A DNA stretch of 64,000 bases from Leptodactylus fallax (GCA_947044405.1 CAMRHE010000156.1:3969001-4033000), one strand, 5' to 3'. Shown: positions 10,480-21,374, counted from the first letter of the stretch. Notes: a model not told the origin generated them from the sequence alone. A program made the numbers and translations.

Positions 10480-10740
10480 GTGGCAACATGTGTGGCAGTG
10501 CAGCAGGGCATAATATGATGGATCACACCACAGGACAAGTATAGCTTAGTGGTGGCAGCGGTGGTACCTGTGGCAACATGTGTGGCAGTGCGGCAAGTCA
10601 TAATATGATAGATCAGGCCTCAGGACATTTCTGGCTGAGTTGTGGCAGTGGTGAAAGCTGTGGCAACATGTGTGTCAGGGCATAATATGACAGACCAGGC
10701 CACAGGACATGAATTGAGGCAGTCGTGCTAGCTGTTTAGG
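10480..10740 (-). repeat. ~90-bp satellite at the 3' side of hAT copy 1
   Basis: About three units containing GTGGCAACATGTGTGGCAGTG and CATAATATGA-type segments. The reverse complement of the same unit forms arrays at 35285-35520 and 35991-36100 next to copy 2. Confidence 0.8.
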
Positions 10741-10799
10741 AGTAGCAGCCATCATTAGCAGCAAATGGAAGACAATGGTAAACGCATTGACACCACTAT

Positions 10800-11096
10800 T
10801 CAAAAGGTATCAGCAAGAGTTGTTTGAAAATCCTCACAGATCCATGACTGATTCATTTTGATAAAAGTAATATTTTCCATACTACCTATGAACAGTTTTG
10901 TCCTTTTAGGTGTTAAAACACCACCTGCAGCACTGAACATCTTCTCGGCCATAACTCTTGAGGCCAGAAAAGATAAAACTCCCGTGGCAAACTGGATCAG
11001 CTCTTTCCAATGCTCTAACCTGTTGACCCAAATGTACATGGGGTCAGAGTTATTTGCTGAAGTATGGTGCTGCAAGCTGAAAAATTTCTGGTTCAT
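10800..11096 (-). pseudogene. hAT transposase, C-terminal dimerisation domain (copy 1)
   Basis: The minus-strand frame contains LSFLASRVMAEKMFSAAGG followed by VLTPKRTKLF and NITFIKMNQSWI. This is the conserved hAT C-terminal pattern (A-x-R-x-hydrophobic, FSAAG, RR/KRT, then a hydrophobic FLK-like segment). A matching, more diverged segment lies in copy 2 at 35030-35200. The domain mediates dimerisation in active hAT enzymes. Here it is only a fragment of a broken gene. Confidence 0.82.
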
Positions 11097-11699
11097 CAGC
11101 TTCGAGATCCTGTACTAGGCTTGGCTGCTGCTTTTGCTTTAGAGACTTGTGGAACTGCAAAGGAGGTAGAGCGCTGGCTGAGTGAGGTGGACTGGGAGCT
11201 GGCAGAGGCCACCTGGGTACATATGCGGCTGGCAATTGCAGTGGTCTCCGTAAACACTGCTGTAAGCTATCCTAATAATATTCTAATTTTTCTTTCCTTT
11301 GGGAAGCAAGGAAGAATTACCCCATTTTGTCTTTATAGCGACAGTGTAAGAGCACTTGCATCCAGTACTCATCCCTCTACTTGATGCAAATATTATGCTT
11401 GTTGCTGTGTAAGCAGCAGAGCATATAGCCTGCCATGCTTGCCAGCATATGCGGGGACACAGAGGCCTGCCATGGTTCGTGTTCTTGGCCCTTGGTCATT
11501 GTCATCATCTTGAAACAGATACGGGTCAGCCTCCTTCCCTGGCTGTGCCTGTGACATATCAAGGGCCCCCTCTGCATCCAAGGGGGAGTCTCCTTCCTTT
11601 TCCAGTATAGGAGTCCCAGTTCTTGTACTATAATGACCCTGACCTGGATCCTCATCCTCCTCCATCAACACAAGGCGATGACAGAAACTGTTTCTCCTC

Positions 11700-11893
11700 T
11701 TCCATCCTTCGTTGAGTGTAAGGGTTTCCTGTAAAATATAGAATAGAGGGATCACATTGCTGATGCTGCAGTCATCCCTGCTAACAAATTTGGGGACTTC
11801 TTCAAAGTTCTTGAGAAGCCAGCACACTTCCCTTAAGAGCCTCCAATGACATATCCAAAGTAACACATTGTTCCTGTATTCTACTGCTTGCAA
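11700..11893 (-). pseudogene. hAT transposase, central fragment (copy 1)
   Basis: The minus frame reads WRLLREVCWLLKNFEEVPKF, then VSRDDCSISNVIPLFYIL, a recognisable hAT segment after the catalytic core. Copy 2 has the same words split over frames at 34480-34600. Confidence 0.75.
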
Positions 11894-11973
11894 TAATCAC
11901 TCACCACCTTCCGCTGCTCACACAGACACAGCATGTTTAAGGTGAAGTTCCACTAAGTTGGAACATCCCAGAT

Positions 11974-11986
11974 AAGGTAGTGAACA
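11974..11986. repeat. Target-site duplication of the PLE-end foldback, left
   Basis: AAGGTAGTGAACA, repeated exactly at 12173-12185. Confidence 0.92.
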
Positions 11987-12172
11987 ATAATATAATGTTG
12001 TACCGTGTTAGCCATACAAAGTAGTGGAAGAGTGAAGAAATCAGGCGATACCTTTTAGAGGCTAACTGAGTATATTTGATAGTGAGAAGAGAGCTAGTAT
12101 TCTCGAAAGCTCACTATCAAATATACTCAGTTAGCCTCTAAAAGGTATCGCCTGATTTCTTTACTCTTCCAC
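11987..12172. mobile_element. 186-bp PLE-derived foldback insertion
   Basis: It begins with the same leader as PLE-1 (ATAATGTTGTACCGTGTTAG) and then has two 63-bp inverted arms, 12024-12086 and 12110-12172, that differ at one base. The arms match the outer part of the PLE-1 terminal repeats. The 23-bp centre keeps the ribozyme hairpin and the GAAA box (12105-12108) but not CTGATGA. A 13-bp TSD surrounds it, so it entered by the same type of event as PLE-1 but contains no coding sequence. Confidence 0.88.
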
Positions 12173-12185
12173 AAGGTAGTGAACA
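12173..12185. repeat. Target-site duplication of the PLE-end foldback, right
   Basis: Exact copy of 11974-11986. Confidence 0.92.
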
Positions 12186-12644
12186 GGCAGACTGTTTTGT
12201 TTACAAATCGAGCAGGGTTTTTTTGCTACGTAAGAATGACTGAGGAGTGCCCTTTTATGTTATGATACAGGTTAATAAAGTGCGAACCACCAGATTAGGG
12301 ACATGTGCCATAAAGGGATAATGCGTAATTTATCCTAACTGCAACGCAGCAACAATATTGGTGCCATTGTAGCTGGCAATGCTGCCCAGTTGTAGTTGGT
12401 GAGGAGCCATCCAGCAGCATACAGCAAAGCTGTTCCTCCACTGTGTGGCTTCTCTGATCCAGGATCATTAATTGCAAAACCGCATGCCCTGGTGAAGATG
12501 ATGATGGGAAAAGTCCAGAGAGGATCCAGAGGAGGTGGATGGGCCCTGCATGTTGTTGGAACTGGGTCTACAGAATCATGTTGCAACTAGCAACTGACCT
12601 TGCTGCATCTCTGGAATGTGGCTGCAGCCACTCAAAACATTGAT

Positions 12645-12839
12645 CTAGTGGGCTGTGAAACCAATGCATTGTCTTTGTTCATAATCGCTGCTCCACATGT
12701 CAACAGTGGCATGCACCTTTTCCCAGACTGACGTATCCAAGAAAAGACCCATGTTCTCATGACACATTGTGATATAAAGCTGGGACATTTTTCCTAGAGA
12801 AATAAAGGCAACTAGGTATCCTCCATTGAGGTTGAACAC
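12645..12839 (-). pseudogene. hAT transposase, catalytic-core fragment (copy 1)
   Basis: The minus frame contains VHATVDMWSSDYEQRQCIGF followed by TAH, the hAT motif around the first catalytic aspartate (T-x-D-x-W-(S/T)-S ... GFTAH). The next bases on the minus strand continue in the order seen in copy 2 (AHWVNVL). Confidence 0.78.
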
Positions 12840-13149
12840 ATGCCATCACTTAGCAAAACTGAAGTCCACGAAGTGATACAGCAGTGACAGAATCTTAGCC
12901 AAATGCGAGTTAAGTTGCACAACTGCTGGATGATAGGGTGAATATTGCTGTCTCCTGAAAACGTGTTCCCTTATGGATGACTGGCATTGGCATGGAAGAA
13001 GAGTAGAAGAAATAGTTGTTGATAATAACAATGATCAGGTGCTACTTGTAGCTATAGCCGGTCTACAAGGAAGATCACTGGGAGGAGTAGAACAGAGTTG
13101 CTCACTTCCCCTGCCAGTGCCACTGTCAATTCTATTTTTCCAAATAAGA

Positions 13150-13400
13150 GAGTGCTGCGAGTGTGAGTATGTGAGTATGTAGAGCTTTCGTTTCTACATT
13201 TGTTCCTGCATGGCCACGGCTATGATTCTGCTTGCAGATCTTGTACATCACCATGGATTTATCATTTGGCAATGTACAAAAAGATTCCCACTTGGGAGAT
13301 GACCACGTGTAGTTGCTGTCGCTACTGGCGGTGCCACCAAAACCAGAAGCAAAGTTGCTCTTGCCACCCACATTCTTATTGTTAGCAGCAGTACTTGCAC
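13150..13400 (-). pseudogene. BED-type zinc finger of hAT transposase (copy 1)
   Basis: Minus-strand translation gives SNYTWSSPKWESFC, CKQNHSRG, then TKALHTHI: the aromatic start, Cys pair and H-x-H of a BED finger with one or more decayed positions. Copy 2 keeps CYGC, TTSLHTHMKRHH at 33850-33920. The finger binds element ends in active relatives. Confidence 0.72.
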
Positions 13401-14332
13401 AAGTGTTTCCTCCTCCCCCTCCTTTTGTCTGTCACCTGCCCTTTTTTTCAGTCAATTTTTAATGCAGACAGTGGTTAAATATTAACCACAAAAAAAAAAA
13501 AAACACTGAAATAACAGAGATGCATTACTACAACTACTGTGTGTAATGTATATCGATAATTATATATAAGTACTTGCAGATACAGATAAACTATTAAATT
13601 ATTTTGTTCAAAATAACAACAAAGCTCCTTCACACCAGACACAATTTTTTACTAACAGGATTGTCTTCAGTAAAAAAGTATGTTTAAAGAATGTGTATAA
13701 AGATGAAATTGCTCATATTGCAAGTACTGTCAGACAAAATTAGATTAGTGGCAATAAAAGTACAGCAGTAGCACATATTCCAGTCACTTACTTTCTATGA
13801 AGTGAACTTGTCATATCTATAGTTATTGAATTCTAGAACTGATCTGTCTGTGTATAATTGCTTGATATTCCTATTCTTGAATCCTATCCTCCTATTCTTG
13901 AAGTCCTCCTATTGCTGGAATTCCTGAATTTTTGGAACTGTGCTACCTATAGCATAGATATGATGCAGTGAGATGGATCACAAATCTATTTGCATGTCCA
14001 CCATTACAGCAACTGAAGTTGATCAGTAGTGTTTTTCCTTTTACTTTTTGCCTTTTTAATTTTAAGTTTAATTTTGTGTAGACATAATGATGAAAGTATT
14101 TATCTTTTTCAACAAAAAGTATACTTATCCCACAATAGATAATATTAAAATGTATAATTTATCCATAAAAACTATTGAAAAAATGTAAAAAAAACCCCTA
14201 AAAAATGAAAACAGGAGAAAAAAATAAAAGCGTGCCAAAATGATATGATCTTTGTTGTGTTCAAAGTTGTGTGTGCACATAATTCCATATATACCCCTAT
14301 ATATACTTAATACTATATACTAAACTCAAACA

Positions 14333-14428
14333 CACATACCACACAACCACACATACCACACATACCACACATACCACACATACCACACATACCACACATA
14401 CCACACATACCACACATACCACACATAC
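14333..14428. repeat. 9-bp microsatellite (CCACACATA)n
   Basis: About ten units of CCACACATA directly before the SINE. The GMCGMC-like antisense frame is a by-product. Confidence 0.95.
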
Positions 14429-14663
14429 GGCATGGAGGCTCAGTGGTTAGCACTGCAGCCTTGCAACGCTGGAGTCCTGGGTTCAAATCCTGCCAAGGAT
14501 AACATCTGCAAGGAGTTTGTATTTTCTCCCTGTGTTTGCATAGGTTTCTTCCCACACTCCAAAGACATACTGGTAGGGAATATAGATTGTGAGCCCTGTA
14601 TGGGACAGTGACTGTAAAGCGTTACCGAATATGATGGTGCTATATAAGTAAGCATAATAAATA
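14429..14663 (+). mobile_element. tRNA-derived SINE
   Basis: An A-box-like TGGTTAGCACTG (about 14444) and a B box GGGTTCAAATCC (14479-14490) form a Pol III promoter. They are followed by GGAGTTTGTATTTTCTCC, CCCACACTCCAAAGACATAC and a tail CTATATAAGTAAGCATAATAAATA. This structure is that of vertebrate tRNA-derived SINEs. It is not a functional tRNA gene, since no cloverleaf 3' half or anticodon arm is conserved. Confidence 0.8.
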
Positions 14664-14878
14664 CTGCTTGAAAGTTTGTGAATCCTTCAGAATGTTGACC
14701 TAAACTGTACCAGATATTCACAAAAGTCCTTAAAGTAGATAAAGAAAACAAAATCAAACAAATGAGAAAAAATATTAGACCTATTGCTTTATTTATATCA
14801 GAAAATGGTGCAATATCATATATGTGTGAGTGGAAAAAATATGACAATTAGGCATGAGTGGTGATTTGTTTTATTTAA

Positions 14879-15226
14879 CCCCTTCCTGCCAGAGGGATTT
14901 TTCGATTTTCATTTTTCCAAACCCCATAACTTTTTTATTTTTCCGTTAACAGAGCTATATGAGGGCTCAATGTTTGCGGGACAAATTGTTCTTCATAATG
15001 GTACTGTTTATTATTCTGCACAATGTACTGGGAATCTGGAAAAAAATTCAGAACGGGGTGTAATTGGAGAAAAAGTGCAAATTTTTTTACAGACTTCATT
15101 TTTACGACGTTTACTCTGCAGCCAAAATGACAAGTCACCTGTATTCTATGTTTCGGTACGATTATGGGGATACCAAATTTATGTAGTTTTATTTACATTT
15201 TACATTATATATATATATATATATAT
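14879..15226. mobile_element. TTAA-type AT-rich family, fragment
   Basis: Preceded by TTAA (14875-14878), it starts CCCCTTCCTGCCAGAGGG and reads the reverse complement of the family seen at 27430-28150 and 43744-44404 (GACAAATTGTTCTTCATAAT, GGGGATACCAAATTTATGTA). It stops at an (AT)n run where the next Tc1 element starts. It does not code for protein. Confidence 0.65.
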
Positions 15227-15267
15227 GGTGGGTGAAATAGAAAATTGGTGACGTGTTCAATACTTAA

Positions 15268-16397
15268 CCACTTCAGTACCAGGCCAATTTCTGGTCCTGG
15301 ACCAGACACATTTTTGGGTTTTTTGTATGTGCAGTTATGAGGGCTGTAACATTTTTATCATTTGGGTTATTCAACTAATTTCTGCATCTTTTTTCAGTGA
15401 CACATAGGGCTTTATTTTTATGTTGTTTTTATTTTTGCATGTTTTTAAAAAAAATTTTTATCCGGGAAAATATAAACAAAAGAGGAGGGAAAACGTGTCT
15501 GTTTTTCACTTTAAATTTTTTTTTTATTTAATAGCACAAAGTGGTGCTAAAAAACTTTTTAAGGCTAAGGCCCCACGTTACAGAAACACAGCTTTTTTTT
15601 GTTGCAGATTTTGCTGCGTTTTTTTGAGCCAAAGCTAGGAGTGGATTGAGCAGAAGGTAGAAGTATAAGAGCTTCCTATATATTTCCCATTCCTTTGTAG
15701 CCATTCTTGGCTTTGACTTGAAATACTACAGCAAAATCTGCAACAAAAAAAAACGTGTTTCTGCAACATGGGCCTCAACCGTAAATAGTTTTTCCTCTCC
15801 ATTACGGTAATTTTTATTATGTATGGTGTCGTCGGAGGTTGTGCTAGAACCTGTAATAAGGCCGTGTTTTTGACGTATTATTTTATTTATTTTTTTACTT
15901 TTCTATTCATTTTATTTATTTTATTTTTTTTTTTTACATTGTGTCCCAATAAGGTCATAATAGACCTTTGGGTACATCTAATCACTTTTTTTTTTGTGGA
16001 GGAAGCTGATTTCCCCTGTAACTGGGGCTGGTACATTTAGCCACAGTTGCAGGAGTAATACAGCCTCCTGCCCATTACTATAGAGCTGATATGGGTCTTG
16101 TAGGACCCAGTAGCTTTTACAGACATGTATCATGTCTGGCATCATGGCAGCGCCCATAGCTGTGTATACAGCGCTCATTGAGCACTGTGTATACAGCGAT
16201 AGGAAAGGCAGGGACAGTAATAAACCTTCCCTGCCTTCTCTCTGGGAGCTCCAGCTGAAGTTACAGCCGGCTCCCAATTTCAGCAGCTGCATGATTTTGT
16301 GCAGCTGCTGAAAACTGCAAGGACGTAACGGTATGTCCTTGCATAACTAGACAACCACCTTCCGGACATATATACCCAATGGGCAGTCTGGAAGTGG
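15268..16397. mobile_element. TTAA-flanked non-autonomous element
   Basis: TTAA at 15264-15267 and 16398-16401 flank ends CCACTTC and GAAGTGG. The 1130-bp interior has no transposase. TTAA duplication is typical of piggyBac and Kolobok superfamilies, but the class is not settled by sequence alone. It carries a further MITE at 15563-15780. Confidence 0.75.
15563..15780. mobile_element. MITE inside the TTAA element
   Basis: The ends GGCTAAGGCCCCACGTTACA and the complement of TGCAACATGGGCCTCAACC form inverted repeats of about 27 bp, followed inward by further complementary sequence (TTGTTGCAGATTTTGCTG near 15598; its complement near 15731). No coding capacity. Confidence 0.75.
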
Positions 16398-16487
16398 TTA
16401 ATTAAATATATTTCTAAAAGTGTTATTGACATAAAATTATCACAGCAGCTTTATTTTCTTTCTCTAAAACCAATTAAGAGTTTCCTT

Positions 16488-17131
16488 GGCTTTGTGTTTG
16501 GGATCATTGTCTTGCTAAAATGCCCACCCTCGTTTTATTTTCATCTTGGTAGTTGGCAGCAGATTTTTTTTATCAAGAATGCCTTGGTACATTTGTCCAT
16601 TCATCCTTCCTTCAATTATATGAAGTTTTCCAGTGCCGTATGCTAAAAAACAGCCGCAGATCATAATGTTTCCACCTCCAATTGGTATGGTGTTTTTGGA
16701 GTGATATGCATGGTGTGTATTATGGGTTCCAAAGAGTTAAATTTTGGTCTCATGTGACCAAACTATATCTTCCCACTTTTTCATAGACTTGTCTAAATGT
16801 TATTGAGCAAAATTTAAACGAGCTTGAATATGCTTTTTGTTCAGGAATGGAGTCGTGCGTGGCCATAGAAGTGCATTACTTATTGTTTTCTTTGATACAA
16901 ATGTAACTGTTGATTCCAGGTCTTTCTGCAGATCTCCACAGGTGGTCCTTGGCTCTTGGAAAACTCTTTTCACTCTTCTGTCTGAAATCTTTGTAGCTGG
17001 GTGGAATGATGTTCTTTCCACTAATGGTTGCTCACTGCAACCTTCAGTAATTTAGAAATTTTTCTGTAACCAATGCCATTAGTATGTTTTGCAACAATAA
17101 GGTCTTGAGACAGCTCACTGGTTTGACCCAT
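16488..17131 (-). pseudogene. Tc1 transposase B (decayed, 3' truncated)
   Basis: It starts at ATG 17131-17129: MGQTSELSQDLIVAKHTNGI then GYRKISKLLKVAVS, the Tc1 paired-type DNA-binding domain. An in-frame stop follows at once, then frames alternate through SDRRVKRVFQEPRTTCGDLQ and KKTISNALLW. The catalytic DE of the first motif is altered (SHETKI-like text near 16760). Sequence ends near the second catalytic aspartate (ACAATGATCCC complement), and the C-terminal third is deleted. Confidence 0.75.
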
Positions 17132-17669
17132 TATGAGATGTTTCTTGTGTGGCACCTTAGTAATGAGGCACCTTTTTATAGGCCTTCAGTTGAATCAGCT
17201 GATATTATTTTTTACTAAATGGCAGGATTTCTTTCTAATTACTGATAGATTTTAGATTGGTGTCAGGACTTTCCATGGCTTTTTACACCTTCTTTCTTCA
17301 GGTGTTCAATACTTTTTCCCTGTGTCATTTCTCATTATTACACATAACTTAATTTATGGACATTTATGATTTGATTTCTTTTCCTGTTTGTATTGGATGG
17401 GTTGTTGCCTACATCTGGTGAGAATTTCATGCCAATAGCACTTTAGGAAATATTTTTACTTAGAAAATTGGTGACGTGTTCAATACTTATTTCACTCCCA
17501 CTGACACTCCCACAACCAGGAAGTATTGCATGAGCCTGAATATATGAGGAATAGTAAAAAATGGCCAAGCACACATAAAGGTACTCAGTTATGTCTATTC
17601 ATTCATATAACAAGCATTTCCTGCCTTTAGTCACATTTTCCTAGTCCCAGAAAAACCCTTTAGTGTTTA

Positions 17670-17742
17670 TGGGTCTACCATCAGGAGGATACTGAACAAA
17701 TTTAGTGTACATGGCAGAATTGAAAGGAGAAAGCTTTTGTTC

Positions 17743-17774
<32 letters not shown>

Positions 17775-18385
17775 CATTGCTTCAGTTCTGCAGTTTGCTA
17801 AAGTCACCAATACCAGCACAAAGGCTATTGAAATTATGTTTTGTGGATGGATGAGACCAAAACTGAACATTTTGGTTTAAATGAGAAGAGTTATGTTTGA
17901 GAAAGGAAACTACTGCATTCCAGCATAAAAACCTTGTATTATCTGAAATGTTCTGTTTTGATAGTATTATGGTTTGGGCCTGTTTTGCTGCATCTGGGCA
18001 AGAACAACTTGCCATCATCAACAGAACAATAAGTTCTGAATTATACCAGCAAATTCTAAAGAAAAATGTGAGGACAGGAATATCTCTCCTTGAGCTGAAT
18101 CTCAAGATGACATGGGTCATGCAGCAGGATAATGGCCCTTAGCACACAAGCTGTTTACCAAACACAATATCAAAATTGTGACCTTAATCCAATAAGAATG
18201 TTGTGGAAGGACCTGAAGCAGGCAGTTCATTGGAAGAAACCCACTAACAAAACAGAGCTGACCATGTTTTCTAAGGAGGAATAGGTTAAAATTCCTCCAA
18301 GCCAATGTGCAGGACTGATCAACAATTACTTGAAATGTTCAGATGCATTTAATGCTGCACAAGGTGGTCACCCCAAATACTGAAG
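17670..18385 (+). pseudogene. Tc1/mariner transposase of the outer element (3' half)
   Basis: The plus strand reads HGRIERRK near 17715, then WMDETKTEHFG near 17845, VWACFAASG near 17975, QQDNGP near 18125, and a C-terminal segment ending near 18385, with many stops and shifts. A run of about 28 A residues (17746-17774) sits inside it. It lacks the whole DNA-binding half. The terminal repeat follows directly. Confidence 0.72.
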
Positions 18386-18559
18386 ACAAGTGTTCACATA
18401 CTTTTGTCAATCACAGATATATGATATTGGGTAATTTTCTTCCATAAATAAATCACCAAGTCTAATATTTCTGACTAATTTGTTAATTTCGTTCTTTCTA
18501 TCTACTCTTAGGACTTGTGTAAAAAACCCATTTAGTTTTAGATCAAATATGCCCCAGAT

Positions 18560-19240
18560 GTTGACTGTCCAGGATTATACAAAGGCCATCTGGGGTGTGA
18601 AGCCTTATATTGCTTATACTGGTGTGGCCTTCAGGGGTGGGTGTCTTAGGGTGCAGCTAATCGATGATGCAGATGGTGGTAATGGCTTGTTACACATAGC
18701 ACAGTGATACTCAACTGCTTGGTACAGCTCCCTTGGGTCTGGAAGGGAAACAAATAGCTCCACCAACAACAGGTATGCCTAATTACATCCCAACTGCCTC
18801 TCAGGTCGAACCTTTTAAGGCCTGTCTATTACAGAAAATCTCCTTCTGGAACATTGTTCTAGGTCCTGGGATGGACACCTCAGCATCTGTTATCATCTCA
18901 TTGTCTTAGCCTGTTAGTGAAATGGGAATTGAAGCTGAAGTTTACTCCTTGGATCTGTAGTGAAAAAAAAAATGAAGGGCCATTTCTTGGATACATGTCA
19001 TAACAGTCATAATCTACACACAAAGAAAGAATAAAAAAAATAGATTGACGAAAGCTTGGTACCAGGAGTGTCAATGGTATCTAGTATACCCCAAGAAACT
19101 AGGAACTAGTCAAGCATATTTAATATACAGTATATGTATAGATATGGGTACTTCAGCTTACTGCCATCTCCAGTCTTTCCTTTCGCCTGTAGCTCCATTC
19201 ACATTTGATCCCAGCAGGTGTTCCAAAAGCTTTTCCGTCC
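18560..19240. other. No gene or recognised repeat seen
   Basis: Only short reading frames. No splice-like organisation, domain or terminal repeat was recognised. Confidence 0.4.
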
Positions 19241-20240
19241 ATCTCCTGAAATAAAAAAAAATTGCATAGTTGTAAGGGAATTGCCAGTTGAGCAATTCCC
19301 CAGTGCTGCTGCAGAACCCTGGGGGGAGGGGCACAACAAGACAGTGAGCTCTAAGCTGAATCCCCCACTGTTCCTGGCTAACTTGCCTGTCTGTCCTAGG
19401 CGACAGCAGCAACTGGTCGACAGGCCCTACCTAATATAGGTGACAACACAGAACGCAGACAGGACAAAAACAACAAACAAAGGGAGGTCAGCTAGCCAAG
19501 GGGTCAATAACAGTAGAGCAATGCAGTACAAAATCACAATCCAAGAGAATAGTCAAAAACAGAGCCAGAGGTCAGAAATAGGAATACAGGGAATAGCAGA
19601 AAAGGAGCTAGCAGGGACAAGTCACAACCCAGAATCAATAACCAGCGAGAATGTGAGGGCTAACAACCTGTTTATAGAAAGTCAGGACCTGCCCCAGACT
19701 GGATTGGTAGACAGACTGTCAATCACACAGGCAAGGCTGAGATTAACTATTAGTGGAGCAGAGGAAAACCAAGGTGAAGGAGCCGGGTGTGGCAGAAAAT
19801 CAATTACATAGTTTAGGACAGAGTTCAGACTGAGCAACAAGAATCTTAAACAAGGAAACAAACTGAGCACGCCTCCTGCGCCGCCGAATGCGGTCGGAGG
19901 GTGGTGCAGAGACCTGAACAGGCAGAGACATACAATAGTATATGCAAAGATAATACTTTATTATATTATATTATACTATAACATTATACAACCAAGGAGT
20001 AACATATTAATTTTTTTGATGTGCATCTTGCAACTTTACCACTCCGGGGTATGTAGATTCTTCACCATATACTTCTATGGGCAAATGCCCACAAATACGG
20101 ATGTAAATAGGGAATGTCCTGAGATTTTGCAGCACAGACTTGTGTATGGGGCCATTTAAATGAAAGGGTCCAAATTTACGGAGAATATACGGGGGAAAAA
20201 TTACAGTTTTTTGCATGGAGCCTTTGGAGTTTTTAATAGC
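19241..20240. repeat. Unclassified repeat-like sequence
   Basis: 19290-19930 is a GC-richer tract of short purine-rich phrases resembling LTR or satellite sequence, with one 123-residue frame (19440-19811) that has no recognisable domain and low complexity. 20020-20230 has a GTGTATGGGGCCAT phrase that recurs at 63714-63726 in a MITE. The class cannot be decided from one copy. Confidence 0.35.
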
Positions 20241-20521
20241 TTCAGTTAAATCCCATCATATAGATGCTTTTTTATTAAATGCCATTATTTGCTGACAGAC
20301 TCCCTTCAAGCCAGTTTATGTAAGATTTACTATAATTTACAACAATGTTTGCACAAAGGATTTTTCTCTCCGCTGGTTTCAGTATAAAAACGCTGTATAG
20401 CCCCGCCCCCAGCGAAATGTGTTAGCTACATAAAAATTAATTAATTGAGAGGGAAAACTATTTTAAAACATTTTTAGTAGTACTTCCTGCTGCAAATTTA
20501 GGCATGCCTGTTCTTTCTGCG

Positions 20522-20535
20522 GTGGGACGTCCCAC
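20522..20535. promoter_or_regulatory. 14-bp perfect palindrome upstream of DIRS coding region
   Basis: GTGGGACGTCCCAC lies 28 bp before the first DIRS ATG. It may be part of the inverted terminal repeat or a protein-binding site of the element. The palindrome is seen; the role is inferred. Confidence 0.5.
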
Positions 20536-20562
20536 GTTTTAGCCTGTTGCCTGTGGCCAATA

Positions 20563-21365
20563 ATGAACAAGGGTCAGACGCCGGTGAAGCTGGAAGCTAT
20601 GCTTCCCTATCTAAATAGGTATGTTAATAGGGAGAGTGCGCAGTTTCTAATTTACAGTTTTATGGAAGATTTTAGGATCCCCTTGCTGAATCACGCGGTC
20701 CCCTTTTCTATGACTAATTTGAAGTCGGAGGCTGAACACTGGGGGGGAAGGATGTCCAAAAAGTTGGGTAAGGAGGTGGCCTTGGGATGTATGGTGGGCC
20801 CCTTTGCATCACCCCCTCTGGAGGATTTAATTGTATCCCCTTTGTGGTTGGTACCAAAGAAGGAGCCGAATCAGTTTCGGCTCATACATCATTTGTCTTA
20901 CCCCAAAGGAGCATCGGTCAATGACGGTATTTCACCCGAGCTTTATTCGGTTGTGTATACGTCATTTGACATGGCTGTGCATTGGGTGCGGGGTTGCGAC
21001 CCTAGCTAAGACGGATGTGGAGGCGGCGTTCAGGTTGCTGCCTGTACACCCTGACAGTGTTAGGTTACTGGGCTGTTACTGGGAAGGCGGGTTTTATGTG
21101 GATCGTTGACTTCCATTTTTGGAATTGGTGATTCGGGAAGTGTCGGGGGGTGGAGTCAGTTATACACTACCTCGACGATTTCCTCTGTATAGGTCTGGCG
21201 GCCTACTCGTTTGGGGTACCTTTGTTACCGGAAAAGACTGAGGGTCCGTGCACTAGATTGAGTTTCCTGGGCATAGAGCTTGACACTGTGGCAATGGAAT
21301 TCCGGCTGCCAGGTGATAAGCTGGTAGATCTGAGAGAGAGGGTGAGGGGCGCCCGCCATATGTGA
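20563..21365 (+). pseudogene. DIRS reverse transcriptase (frameshifted)
   Basis: From ATG 20563: SPLWLVPKKEPNQFRLIHHL near residue 90, then a frameshift near 20995. The second frame gives LAKTDVEAAFRLLPVHPDS, the motif A region. A stop replaces the codon after YVDR at about 21107, and a deletion removes the next motif. IHYLDDFLCIG near 21165 is motif C with both aspartates kept. Then comes LSFLGIELDT. The copy cannot make one protein but the domain order is clear. Confidence 0.82.
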
Positions 21366-21374
21366 AAAATTACA

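Larger units (their letters stand above)
10470..14030 (-). mobile_element. BED-finger hAT transposon, copy 1 (decayed)
   Basis: On the minus strand the parts follow the order of an autonomous hAT transposase: BED zinc finger, mid domain, catalytic region, C-terminal dimerisation domain. Non-coding 5' sequence at about 13480-14030 matches 32290-32980 of copy 2 on the other strand, for example the TTGCTGTAATGGTGGACATG segment. Its 3' side carries a ~90-bp satellite (10480-10740). A PLE-end foldback is inserted at 11987-12172. Terminal inverted repeats were not resolved, so the ends are approximate. Confidence 0.7.
15227..17504 (-). mobile_element. Tc1 element B with internal deletion
   Basis: Right end ATTTCACTCCCACTG (to 17504) and left start GGTGGGTGAAAT (15227). 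Subterminal sequences (AAATATATTTCTAAAAGTG at 16404; complement near 17450) match in inverted orientation. It holds a decayed minus-strand transposase and is itself split by a TTAA-flanked element at 15268-16397. Confidence 0.72.
14664..18550 (+). mobile_element. Tc1/mariner element 'outer' of the nested cluster
   Basis: The left end (14664-14850) and the right end (18390-18550) are long inverted repeats, for example CAATATCATATATGTGTGAG against its complement near 18410. Between them is the 3' half of a transposase (17670-18385). The 5' half of the element has been displaced or lost through nested insertions at 14879-17504. The outermost ~30 bp of the right end do not match the left end, so the right border is approximate. 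Confidence 0.75.

Noticed and set aside
14333..14428. CRISPR-like regular array
   Set aside because: The units are contiguous 9-bp tandem repeats without unique spacers.
14429..14500. Functional tRNA gene
   Set aside because: A and B box promoter words are present, but no complete cloverleaf follows and the sequence continues into a SINE body.
19440..19811. 123-residue frame as a host gene
   Set aside because: Low-complexity Asn/Gln/Ser-rich translation inside repeat-like sequence. No splice structure, domain or codon signature.
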